Positions 10,727-21,249 of a stretch of DNA of 37,569 nucleotides are shown piece after piece (positions within the stretch are counted from its first letter, which is position 1; the number at the start of each line of letters is the position of its first letter). Source of the DNA: Welwitschia mirabilis (Eukaryota; Gnetophyta; Gnetopsida; Welwitschiales); the NCBI GenBank assembly GCA_051453625.1, contig JBOZIK010000001.1, forward strand, positions 285,565,194 to 285,602,762, written 5' to 3'. A model generated the notes under the pieces. That model was not told the DNA's origin and did not search any database. It saw only the letters and a list, made by a program, of their open reading frames with translations. The translations under genes were made by a program, and so were the position numbers.

Positions 10727-11480
10727 TCTTATCATCTAATTTAGTTCTTATATTATCAAGCACGTGAACATGAGAAACACTCTAAAAACTCGCAAATACT
10801 CAACTGGAGGCTTGATTCCACTCCAAGCTTCCTCTGAGGTTAGATTTTTCATCGCCATTATTGGACTCCTATTCAAAACATGCACCGTTCAATTTACTGC
10901 TTCAGGCCAAAATGTTTTGGAAATTTTCTTTTCTAAAAGCATCCTACGAATCATATTCATAATGATTCTTTTCTTTCACTCCACAACTCTATTCTATTAT
11001 GGTGTATATGCTACTGTCAGTTGCCCTCATATGCCATTTACATCATAAAAATTTTTGAAATCTTGCGATGTAAATTCTTCTCCCTGATTAGTACGTAAAT
11101 ATTTGATAAATGAACCTGATTATTTTTCAACATGCATTTTAAAACTTTTGAAAATAGCAAAGGCTTCAGATTTATCTATCAAGAAGTAAACCCATGTTTT
11201 TCTACTGAAGTCATCAGTGAAAGTAATTAGATACCTCTTTTTACTAGTAGAGATGGGTTTGATTGATCCGTAGATGTCAGCATGTATTAATTGAAGAATT
11301 TGTGATGCACTCCAACTGCCCTTCTTTNNNNNNNNNNNNNNNNNNNNNNNNNNNNNNNNNNNNNNNNNNNNNNNNTTTGATGGAGACATAAATTGAGGTA
11401 ATCCATCCACCATCTTCCTTTGCTAAAAAGTCTTCAAGTCTTTAAGCTCAAATGTCCATACCTACAATGCCAAAGCTACC
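10727..11480 (-). pseudogene. Copia integrase relic
   Basis: The catalytic core begins with LIHADIYGSIKPIS (first catalytic Asp present), followed by KKRYLITFTDDFSRKTWVYF. The second catalytic position, normally D in RTD-GGEF, reads RTNQGEEF, with Asp changed to Asn at 11087-11089. The third block, normally YTPQQNGVAERKN, has two stops in place of the Gln pair and Arg for Gly, but keeps the Glu. Downstream, SKTFWPEAVN and EEAWSGIKPPVEYLRVF are typical of the copia integrase C-terminal side. Integrase inserts the cDNA; this copy would be inactive even if translated. A 48-N gap (11328-11375) lies near its N-terminal end, where the HHCC zinc region is expected. Confidence 0.9.
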
Positions 11481-11550
11481 CCATATCTTCTAAAATTATA
11501 TTGAAGTAAGCAAATGCTATAGGCTGACATGTAGCATTAAACATATACAT

Positions 11551-11920
11551 TCAGTTTGAAGATATCTTTATTTCCATGATTAGGCCTCTCTTAGGATGAT
11601 ACACTTTACATCTGTCATGTTGGAACAAAATGGAAAGCCCCTTATCTTGTAATTGGCTAATGCTCAACAAGTTGTTCTTCAATTTTAGCACATAAAAAAC
11701 TCTTGTAATAATCTGCACTACTCCATTTACTTGAAGCCTTACATTGTCTTTTTCAGTTACAGCCATGCTTGAATTGTTGCTTAGCTTCATGGTATCTCTG
11801 AAATTTTCATCAAAATCCATGAAGTAATCCTTTTTCTCACACATATGATTGTTGCATCCTGAGTTAATAAACTAAGTGTCCTTTTCAGTGCGTGTATTTG
11901 TGTCCACATATGCCATCAGT
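11551..11920 (-). pseudogene. Copia protease relic, active-site Asp lost
   Basis: The translation holds INSGCNNHMCEKKDYF where relatives have DSGC-NHMCG, so the catalytic Asp codon is AAC at the 11863-11865 edge of the block. Just before it TAG (11872-11874) replaces the usual Trp. Downstream are NNSSMAVTEKDNVRLQVNG, then VFYVLKLKNNLLSISQLQ, then HDRCKVYHPKRGLIM, all standard for copia Gag-pre-integrase/protease sequence. The replacements seen (D to N, W to stop, G to E, G to R) are each a single G-to-A change on the coding strand. Confidence 0.88.
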
Positions 11921-11959
11921 AGCATCTCTTCTTGTGTCTCTGCATAATAAGACTCCTAT

Positions 11960-12736
11960 TTTAAGCATTCCCATTGAAAATGCCCTAACTTATGACAATT
12001 GAAGGATTCTACTGTTGATTTGTTGAAGGTTTGTCTGCCTCTACCCCTTGCTTTTCCTCTATGACTTCCTCAACCATGACCCCTTCCTCCAGATTGTTCT
12101 CCATGAGAAATCTTTAGGGCATGCTGTTTCTTCAGCTAAAGAATGCATATTGATACATTACTCATGCACAAGTAGGCTACTTTATAATTTATCAATGGTT
12201 AAAGTGCTTGTGTCTTTGGGCTCCTCAATGGCACACACAACATGGTTAAACTTTGGAGTCATTAATCTCAAAATCTTTTCAACCACTTTAGTATCTTCCT
12301 TGTTGTCATCATTTGCTTTCATATTGTTGACTATGGCAAGGGGTCGAGCAAAATACTCATTTACAGATTCTCCTATTTCCATTTTGAGAACCTCAAACTC
12401 CTTTCAAAGATCTTGTACTTATGCACACTTGACTCTAGTTGTGCCTTGGTATTTCTGCTTCATCGAATCCCATATGTCTTTGGTTGTATCTTTATTGAGG
12501 ATTGTCTCTAGAATTGAACAATCTAATGCCTGATATAGATAGTTCTTTGCCTTAAAGTCTTTTAGCTTCTAATCTTTAATATTCTTCCTCTGTGCTTCTA
12601 TTAAAATAGCACCTTCTGTTGCTGTAGGAATCCCATTCTCCATGAGCATTGCCCAATGGTCATAGTACCCATCAAATTTTGGAATTGATGGTTGGACAAA
12701 TGAACTTTCTATTGCCATAGTTTGATCACTATTCAT
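11960..12736 (-). pseudogene. Copia gag relic
   Basis: It starts at the minus-strand ATG at 12736 (MNSDQTMAIESSFVQPSIPKF), 41 bases inside the primer-binding site. SFVQPSIPKFDGYYDHWAMLMEN is a standard copia gag start. It then jumps to GIPTATEG, so roughly a dozen residues usual at this point (the F-R-KEYW segment) seem deleted. KDTTKDIWDSMKQKYQGTTRVK, then EIGESVNEYFARPLAIVNNM and a zinc knuckle near 11965-12010 follow. In the knuckle the first Cys is Ser (SFNCHKLGHFQWEC), breaking the CCHC set. There are several stops. Gag would form the particle and bind RNA. Confidence 0.9.
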
Positions 12737-12777
12737 GTAAAAGCTGCTGCTTCTAATTTACCCAGGCCCGTTTATGG

Positions 12778-12790
12778 GGCTCTAATACCA
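12778..12790 (-). promoter_or_regulatory. Copia primer-binding site (initiator tRNA-Met)
   Basis: On the minus strand this reads TGGTATTAGAGCC, one C-to-T change from the usual TGGTATCAGAGCC. It lies three bases after the 5' LTR end and 41 bases before the gag ATG. Confidence 0.92.
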
Positions 12791-12793
12791 AAA

Positions 12794-13856
12794 TATTGGA
12801 AACTACAGTATAAGGAAATTGAGAGTGGCCAATATATAGCCTTTACATAACAAACAAAGCAAGAAATAAGCAGTGCACATTTAACAAAACTAAGGCTGAA
12901 ACAAACACANNNNNNNNNNNNNNNNNNNNNNNNNNNNNNNNNNNNNNNNNNNNNNNNNNNNNNNNNNNNNNNNNNNNNNNNNNNNNNNNNNNNNNNNNNN
13001 NNNNNNNNNNNNNNNNNNNNNNNNNNNNNNNNNNNNNNNNNNNNNNNNNNNNNNNNNNNNNNNNNNNNNNNNNNNNNNNNNNNNNNNNNNNNNNNNNNNN
13101 NNNNNNNNNNNNNNNNNNNNNNNNNNNNNNNNNNNNNNNNNNNNNNNNNNNNNNNNNNNNNNNNNNNNNNNNNNNNNNNNNNNNNNNNNNNNNNNNNNNN
13201 NNNNNNNNNNNNNNNNNNNNNNNNNNNNNNNNNNNNNNNNNNNNNNNNNNNNNNNNNNNNNNNNNNNNNNNNNNNNNNNNNNNNNNNNNNNNNNNNNNNN
13301 NNNNNNNNNNNNNNNNNNNNNNNNNNNNNNNNNNNNNNNNNNNNNNNNNNNNNNNNNNNNNNNNNNNNNNNNNNNNNNNNNNNNNNNNNNNNNNNNNNNN
13401 NNNNNNNNNNNNNNNNNNNNNNNNNNNNNNNNNNNNNNNNNNNNNNNNNNNNNNNNNNNNNNNNNNNNNNNNNNNNNNNNNNNNNNNNNNNNNNNNNNNN
13501 NNNNNNNNNNNNNNNNNNNNNNNNNNNNNNNNNNNNNNNNNNNNNNNNNNNNNNNNNNNNNNNNNNNNNNNNNNNNNNNNNNNNNNNNNNNNNNNNNNNN
13601 NNNNNNNNNNNNNNNNNNNNNNNNNNNNNNNNNNNNNNNNNNNNNNNNNNNNNNNNNNNNNNNNNNNNNNNNNNNNNNNNNNNNNNNNNNNNNNNNNNNN
13701 NNNNNNNNNNNNNNNNNNNNNNNNNNNNNNNNNNNACATAACAAACAAAGCAAGAAATAAGGAGTGCACATTTAAAGGAACCAAGGCTAAAACAAACACA
13801 TAAATATCCCTTAATAATAGGGAATTATTATCGGACTGATAACAAACTACCTAACA
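12794..13856 (-). repeat. Copia 5' LTR region, split by an 826-N gap with duplicated core
   Basis: 12794-12909 matches the first part of the 3' LTR and 13736-13856 matches the last part. The outer terminus CTAACA (13856) is canonical. The inner terminus is TATTGG rather than TGTT. A 65-base core is present on both sides of the gap (12845-12909 and 13736-13800) with 6 mismatches, so the region cannot be a single simple 204-bp LTR. Confidence 0.85.
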
Positions 13857-13861
13857 AGAGG
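13857..13861. repeat. Target-site duplication AGAGG, right copy
   Basis: It is identical to 8555-8559 and directly follows the LTR terminus. Confidence 0.92.
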
Positions 13862-13880
13862 AGACGCAGAAGCAGCTTGA

Positions 13881-13936
13881 GGCATGGAATAATGTTTTCG
13901 TATCCAGAGGCATGGAATAATGTTTTTGTATCCAGA
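13881..13936 (+). repeat. 28-bp tandem duplication, two copies
   Basis: The unit starts GGCATGGAATAATG and ends TATCCAGA (13881-13908, 13909-13936), with one C/T difference. Since 28 is not a multiple of three it shifts the reading frame. Confidence 0.95.
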
Positions 13937-14047
13937 GGACCTACGGTTGGTGTGTTTAGGAAAAGCGTCACGGTTTCTCTGAAGTCTGTTTTCATTGAAA
14001 AACACAGATCTGCAATGATAGAGCACCGGTGTCCATTTCCAGCCTAG

Positions 14048-15639
14048 GAAGAACTGGATGAACGATTCAATGACGCGCCCAGATTTCCAATAAGTGAATT
14101 ATTAAGAGAAGTCAACACAGCAATGCTAATGGGTCTGCATCCGGTTTTACACTCTCACCTTCGTTTCTATGATAAAAAACATTTTTTTCTTTTTTTTTTT
14201 TTTTTTTGTCAGTCTTCTTTCTTATTTTGGAAATGAATTCCTTCGGTATGTATCTATGAAGTCCTGTAAACCATGCTAGACTTCATTGTCCAGCGTCAGA
14301 GTCAAAATTCGCGGTGTTTTCATTAAAAAGAGAGGGAAAAAAAAGAAAAAAAAGAGATCTAAGTTGTAATATGCTAATTTATTTGTAAGACAGTGGTTCG
14401 GTTGATTTATCTATCATTATCTGGAGTTTGCAGGAAATAACTTTCCATCCTACACCGAATATTGTTTAGCTGTTCATCAGGCATTGTCGTCACATTTCCT
14501 GAATCTGAGGAACATTAAATACTGTTTACGTCTTTTTCAAAAATTCATTTAAAACATTTATTCAAATGACCATTCCGCATTGCTAATCTTTTTCAGAATT
14601 TTATTTTGGGAATCACTTACATTCTAAATTTAAAAAAACTTCCGGTGTTTCACATATACATTCTTATTATATATTATTTAGCATCCCATTATCATATTAA
14701 ACTCAAAAGGGCAATCGTCTAACTATATAGCTATTGCATTTATTAACACTTCTGAAATTTCTCCTAATTACCATTCATTTGATAAATTTCACATTAGTTA
14801 CATTTTACATAAAATTTATTTGGGGTTTCAAATTATATGTTAATTAAAAAAGAGAAGCTTGTGGTTGTAGTCTTACTATTCTAGTTATGATAGATCATTG
14901 TCAGTGATTATTCCCTTAATCCTTGTTAGTTTGTCTTTGCCCTTAGCAAAATATTATAATACAGTTTTGTTTACAGATCTAGTTTCATCAATCATAAAAA
15001 AAACAAAAGTACGAATCAAATCAAAATTTTAACATTGGGAAGAAGAAATATTAATAGCTTGCGGCTAGAAGGAGGTCCACTTTATTTGTCCTTGTCAATA
15101 TTGAATCCTATATGCCTATAGGTATGCAACATAGATATTCATATCTTTTTGAGCAAGAATACAAGAAAATTATTTAACAAGATCTTTCTACTCTTTCATT
15201 AAATCAACTTTATTTGATCCTTGAATACAAGTAATTTTGGAAACCTTTTTTAGACAACTCAGGTTTAACGACAAGATGACTAGTTGCTAAAAAGCTTAGT
15301 TTAGATCCAAATACAATGGAAAGCAATGAAAACAAAAGCAACACACTTGAGAACCAAGATAGAAATAAAGGTGGAGAACCTAGTAATAGGCATATGACAA
15401 TGAAAGACATGACTTAGATAATGATCTAATCTAGATGCACCTCTTTGAAGATATTTTGGAAAACAACCTAATGACGCAAAAGAAATTTGAGACTTATTTC
15501 CTTAGACTCTTTTAAAAAAAAGGAATAATAAACAATCTAACCACCATACAAGAGATGAGAAAAAAAATGAAAACAAAATCCTCTTAGTAATGATGACCTC
15601 TTTATCTATCCCACAGATGAAGATCTACCTAGAAAAGAG
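14048..15639. other. AT-rich stretch; no supported gene
   Basis: It begins with higher-GC sequence (to about 14150) that may be the 3' end of the interrupted gene. A T-run follows at about 14180-14207, then AT-rich DNA. Short frames such as 15210-15410 (minus) show no conserved block. Confidence 0.5.
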
Positions 15640-16397
15640 AAACCTCAAATGTAATCAACTAAGTTCATCATGCTTTATAGCCATTAATGACATAAAATGA
15701 GGCCTCCAAAGAAAAAAAAAGCTACTTTGATATAGATTTTAATGACACATCAATTAATCTTTCTATATTATGAAAAATCATCTCACCTAATTAAATGCCT
15801 AATTTTAAAAAGTAGGTGTAGAAGACCCCATTATGTAAGGAATTATAAGCATGTATATCACATGTACAATATCAAATGAAACATAACCTACCACTTATTT
15901 TGTTGATCTCAATAATGACAAGCCCTTAAGTTGTACCATAGAATAGGCACTTATTTAATCATAAGTCTGAAACAACTATTAGAAATGTTTATTCAATATT
16001 ACTCAATTAACATTTTGAAACAAATGGCATTAGAAACCTTAACTATAATGCAATAATAATTTACTAAGATAGTAAAAGATTATGCATTACAATGAAGGGT
16101 CACTTCCTAACAATTAGAAACTCTTATCATAGATTATAATATGACATATCTCTTTGTAAAATCATGTATTCTATATGTCTTTGAACATCTAATAATGTAA
16201 TCATTAGAAACCTTTGAATAGGTAGTAACCCTTATCAACAGAATTGAGATTATGGGAAGAGAAAAAGAAGCTATTAAAGATGGTAGCTCATCCTAAGATG
16301 AATCGTCAAGGAAAGATGATGGAAACAATAATAACAACAATGATCACCTAAATAATGTCACTATTACTAGTCAACCTTCTTGACTATGTTATCCTCT
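15640..16397 (+). pseudogene. Ty3/gypsy gag relic (element C, left part)
   Basis: From about 15976 one plus-strand frame runs to 16380. It contains LEMFIQYYSINILKQMALETL, then a stretch matching the SF-DY-RWR region, with Trp replaced by TGA in the RWR, then SLETFE-VVTLINRIE, then GREKEAIKDGSSS and an Asn-rich linker. This is the capsid C-terminal half of plant gypsy gag. Stops stand where Gln or Trp would be expected. It ends abruptly at the LTR starting at 16398. The protease that should follow is found only after the other end of that inserted unit, at 26490. Confidence 0.65.
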
Positions 16398-18508
16398 TGT
16401 AATACCTGTATTTGTAACTTTAGAATTTTTGAATCTTACTATTTACCAAAGTGTTAAGTCTTCATCCTTCCCCTCTATCATATGCATTANNNNNNNNNNN
16501 NNNNNNNNNNNNNNNNNNNNNNNNNNNNNNNNNNNNNNNTCTCAAGTAATTATAACTTCTTTTAAAAAATAACTCTCTCTAATGTGGTCCTCTCCTTTAT
16601 GGTACGTTAATTATTACATCTTTTCATGAATAAAAATAACCTATTACAAGAGATAGTAGATTAATAATTGTCTAATTAAATTTTGGAAATATAATGATTC
16701 TATAATATCATGATTTACTCTATCAAGTTATATATAAATTTCTTGTAAGAAAAATAAAAATGGAAATAAAAAGATTTTTAACAAGGAAATCAGTCACATC
16801 TATCATTATAAGTACAAAGCTTTAACCAAAATTGTACATGATTCAATTTTAAAAAGTATTCCCAAGACCATAATTGCTGTAAATTTCAAGATTCATAAAG
16901 AACTATAAATTTCATTTCAAGATAAATTCTGAAGAAATTTTTACAAGAGACGCATAGTGAAAATTCATATTTCATTGAAATAATATCTTAAGAAACATGT
17001 ACATAATCCAACATTTAGTGTGTAATTATAATATAGAGGAATTCAATATTTACAATAGGTATACAAGTCTCACTCCAAAATAATTTCTCTACATAAAACT
17101 AGAAAAGATAATCTCCTTCTTTCTTTTCCCTCCTTAGCAATCAAGCTCCAATTTTATCACCTATTATATATAAGAATTATGAAGTGAGAATCATAAAAAT
17201 TTCATATCTCTCAGTATGGTCTAGGAAAAACAAGTCTAAGATACTAAGTCTCAAGATTTTAATGAGGTACGAATTAAGAAACAATGATCATGTCAAGGAT
17301 TTCAAATAAAAATCTCATGGATCTAATATTAGAAATAACTGAACTTTCAAACACTTTTCATCATAATATTTTTCAATTTCCTTCCCTGCCTCATTTAGTG
17401 ATCTGTGAAGTTCACTGCCTCTTTTGGTGATATGTGGATTTCTCATAATATATTCTCTTACTCCCCTATGTCATTTGGTGATTTGTGGAGCCCATTGTCT
17501 CATTCAATAATTTGTGGTATAATCAATGAATCAATCAATCCCATTGCCTTATTTGATGATCTGTGGATTCTCACTTTTCACTACCTCATTTGGTGATTTT
17601 TAGAAAATTCATTCCATGAAATTTTAAGAATCCAAGGTATTAAGAAAGCATAAGTAAAATGTATTATCAAATGAATTGAAGGTCCTCAACAAGAAGATAA
17701 TTTCATGAATATTCCCATGAGAAGGTCATAGAAACTAGGATTTGAAATCAAGAATGCATTTGTTTAAGTACCAATAATACATACATCTAACAAATTTTTC
17801 AATTTTTGCAAGAAAATATATAAAACATAAAGAATGCAAGAATTAAATGGGAATCATACCCATATAATGTTTGAAGATTTTAGGGCTCTTTCCAAATTCC
17901 AAGGCTTCAAGTCTTCCAAGATCTAAGTTTGAGGTTGGAAAGATTCAATCACAAAAATTCTTTATTAAATATGTGAAAATATGAAGAGAAAAATGTCCTA
18001 TTTATAACAAGAGAAAATAGGATGTAAAGAGACACCATCATAAAAGAGAGTGGTACATGTGGGAAAAGTGGTGGAGGTGATGGAAGTGGTATGGTGGAAG
18101 TGGTGGAGGTTTTATAATTTCTTTTCTAGCCATTGAGTACTTAATATATCAAATAATATTGTTTTTCATTGAAATAAAGAATTAAAAGAATCATCACATA
18201 ATAATATATATTTTTTTATAAGTAAAATAAAAGATGGTGCAATAATTTCATAACTAAAAATAATATTAATGCAATCCATTAGTTTACCCACTATCAAAGC
18301 CACTAACTTTGCAATTTAAGATCATAATTACTAAGGATTACAACAACAAAATAATATTATAACTAATACAACATTAATAACTTTTAAGAACAAGATTTTC
18401 TAGAATATAAATATAGTAAAAACATTATCTTATAGACTCTATAATAATAAAATTATTTTTATTTAGTTTTTAAGCTAATCTTTAAACCTTAAAACATTAG
18501 ATGTAACA
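16398..18508 (-). repeat. LTR of the VIM-carrying unit, left copy (3' LTR)
   Basis: It starts TGTAATACC and ends GTAACA. It is collinear with 23426-25548 throughout, including the AATATATT, GATCTGTGG and TAATATATATTTTTT landmarks. In the block 16908-17076 against 23927-24095 I count about 17 mismatches in 169 aligned bases. A 50-N gap (16490-16539) corresponds to about the same length of sequence in the other copy. The sequence just inside the LTR is AAGGGATCCAAAAA on the minus strand, a weak polypurine candidate. Confidence 0.85.
17384..17610 (+). repeat. Degenerate short repeats inside the left LTR
   Basis: About six irregularly spaced copies of a unit like CACTGCCTCATTTGGTGATCTGTGG occur. 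One frame through them (17405-17596) repeats a SFGDLW-like motif. The matching array lies in the right LTR. Confidence 0.75.
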
Positions 18509-21240
18509 TTTTTGGATCCCTTAAAAAGTTTCATCCTTAAATAAGATAGCTTAATTCTTTAATATAGTACATCTATTTTATATTTTCAAGTAGCTTCTAC
18601 TCCTATCTCCCTTAATCATTGTACTAAAGTTGAATTTGTCTTCCTTCAATGCCATATATAAATTATTGAGTAAGTTGAAATGTTGTCCAGTTGCTTTCTA
18701 TCCAAGATCATGATAATACCAATCATCTCTTATGTCTAGAATGATCAAGCCTCTAAGAATTATCTTCTTCCTCTACCCTCCACTTTGATTTCATTGCACA
18801 AGCTCTAAAAGTTGTAGTACATGAGTATATTAATTCACAAAACTCTTTAAGATTTGAAAAATTCTTTAAAAATAATTAAAGTAGCCACACATTTTCATAG
18901 ATTACAATTGTTACATGAAAGCCCTATGTTAAGTTTGCATATTCTTTATATAAGTTTGATGCTAGTAGATAAGCAAGTATAGGAATGAAAAGAGAGGAAG
19001 TTACTAACATTCTCTACTGAGAAGCTAAATGAAAGGGAGCTTTGTGTAATTATTTTAACCTTAAGATAGTGGAGTAACTTATTTCCAAGAATTCATTTTG
19101 CAAATTAATTACTATACTTTAGAAGTGTTCCACGCTTAAGCTAAGTTAAACCATATACTAATTAAGTAACAGATGACCAAGATTATCTAATTACACATTT
19201 AAACATCTAAAGGGAAGTTCCTACATAGTAATAGAAGCATTGAGTATGGATGTAACAACTAACAATGTCTGTTATGGAAGGTTTGGGATACTTGTAGGTG
19301 TTTGACATTACTAAGAATGATCAATTTCAACAAGCAAAGCTATGAAGGTAGAGGATTGGCCCTGATGTCATTTAATGAAAGTTGAATGACAATTCTTAGT
19401 AGGTTGCTTTACTAGAAGAGCTCTAGATTTCTTGAACTTCAATATGAATGTGATTTGCTGTGAAGATTGTAGAAGCAAATTTCTCTACAATTGAAAGAAA
19501 ACTAGAGTTAAATAATGCTATATTATCCATCTTATATTATTAAAAAAGCCTACTTGCTTATGGCAATATCTGGTGTATTTCCTAGAGAACTAACATAAGG
19601 ATGCATATTAGGAGTGTAAGAAGGATTATAGTTAAATGTGATAGAAGGCTTACAATAGCTTGAAGAGACTTTAATTTCCAAAGTAGAGAGTTAGTGCAAT
19701 GTCATTAATGGTGTAAAATATTGTGATATCGAAAGATAATATTGATATAATGGAGTAGGATTTTCAGTAGTATAAGGCTTTCATAACTAAAGAGGATTGT
19801 TGTGAAATTTGACCCATAATAGTATGAATCCTTATAGTTAAAGGAAACTCTAATGGATAAGTACAAGCAACAACAGAGGATGCCAGCAAAGTGTACTTAT
19901 TAAGTATGGCTTCATGTAACATAAGACCCATAGAAGGATAAATTTTTATATGTACAGAGAATGGGGACAAGGTAGAGGTCCTTAATATGATAGGTTTATA
20001 GTCAAATATAAGTTTTAAAGTTGGATGTATATCCTATTTTATTAAGGAAAGTTAGACATCTTTTGAGCATGTATAGATTTTGAGTTTTAGGTAATATAGA
20101 GGTCTAAATTTGTTAAGATTTTGGTTTTTGTTGTAGATTTATATGGAAGCATTCAAATCTGTAACTATTGATTTTGATACTTAACTAGTTTAAGTTTTAT
20201 TATCTACTTATGGCTTTTACTGAATAAATGAAAGTCTAGATTTTTACTATTTTTTGTAGTTGGTGTTTGTATCTACTTCTTACTGGTGTTCTATAGTTTA
20301 TAACCCTTATGTTTATTGCATATTTACTACATGTGTGAATGTTAGGTAACGGTCTGAGATGTTTAGTTATACTTATGAAGATAGTTTAAATAGGTAACCC
20401 TTTTAAATTAGCAAAAATCTTTACAACATTGCATTCATCAATAGAGTTCTTTGGGTATCTTCTTTATCTTTTGCTATTTTGTGAGTGTCAAAGAAATTTA
20501 CTCCTGAAGGCTATCATCTATTTAGTTCTTAGTCTTGAATTTTTCATACATTATCAAGGAATTAATTAAGTTTTTTGTGATAAAGATCCTATTTGGTGTT
20601 GAGGATATTCATACATCTTGTGCTATTTCACCACAATGCCTCAAATTGACATTTCCATGGAACTATCAAATAACATGAAACATGTATAAGAGGGCATAAT
20701 GAATAACATAGTTTAATTTAGAGGTTGGGTTTAATATCCAACATATATGTGGGCTATTGTATCTAATATACAAGTAGGTCCACATATTTTGAATCAAATC
20801 ATAAATATAGATCTTTCAAACTAAAATGTTATTTATTTCAAAAACTAAATGTCATTGACTTTACACTATCAACAAAAAGCTTTAAGATCCATTATCATGA
20901 ATATTATAGTTGATACCAACTATAAATGAAATTTTACAACTGACCATTAAAAGAAACTACACGAAAGAAGATGAAATATAGTCATAGAATAGTTAATGTG
21001 AGGAAAAATTCCTCTAGTGAAATGGGATGTTTTTAGTTTTTTTAACATGTATTTTATCTTCCTGAGTTACAACCCTCCCCATCCCTACTAGGTATTAGTC
21101 TGTAAGCTCTGTTATGCATAAGGTCTTAGCACACAAATGATTTTTCTTTTTATTTCTTACTTTTTTTCTTTTTTGGTTTTTTCTTATACTACTGTCAATC
21201 TGTGTATCAAAATTGATAGTTGTACTCATAGCTAGAAAAT
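18509..21240. other. Inner part of the LTR unit without a recognised gene
   Basis: This is where missing 5' exons of the VIM fragment (PHD, first RING, most of SRA) or retrotransposon genes would be expected. I see none, only AT-rich DNA with short frames (for example 19764-19970 minus) lacking conserved blocks. Confidence 0.5.
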
Positions 21241-21249
21241 GTGTATGAA

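Larger units (their letters stand above)
8560..13856 (-). mobile_element. Ty1/copia LTR retrotransposon, full span, degenerate
   Basis: The structure on the minus strand is 5' LTR (12794-13856, gapped), PBS (12778-12790), gag, protease, integrase, reverse transcriptase, an N gap where RNase H should be, polypurine tract (8764-8780) and 3' LTR (8560-8763). A perfect AGAGG duplication flanks it. The order PR-IN-RT defines Ty1/copia, and the protein blocks resemble the Tork/TNT1-like group. Every gene is disabled by stops, a frameshift and lost catalytic residues, so it could move only if helped by another element. It splits a membrane-protein reading frame. Confidence 0.93.
13857..14047 (+). 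pseudogene. Interrupted membrane protein, C-terminal part
   Basis: It continues the frame broken at 8559: ETQKQLEAWNNVFVSRG, then, if one copy of a 28-bp tandem duplication is ignored, GPTVGVFRKSVTVSLKS, FIEKHRSAMIEHRCPFPA and TAG at 14045-14047. The duplication (13881-13936) shifts the frame and brings in TAA at 13918-13920. Past the TAG the same frame stays open to about 14170 (EELDERFNDAPRFPISELL and on), so TAG may itself be a mutated CAG. The product, outside the membrane helix, is hydrophilic and charged; no family is recognised. GC content is well above the flanks up to about 14150, which supports a real former exon. Confidence 0.55.

Noticed and set aside
10764-11048. 94-codon plus-strand frame
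   Set aside because: It is the shadow of the copia integrase, which reads clearly on the minus strand.
12048-12533. 161-codon plus-strand frame
   Set aside because: It is the shadow of copia gag on the minus strand.
12843-13799. 318-codon minus-strand frame
   Set aside because: Almost entirely N; its two ends are the duplicated LTR core, not a protein.
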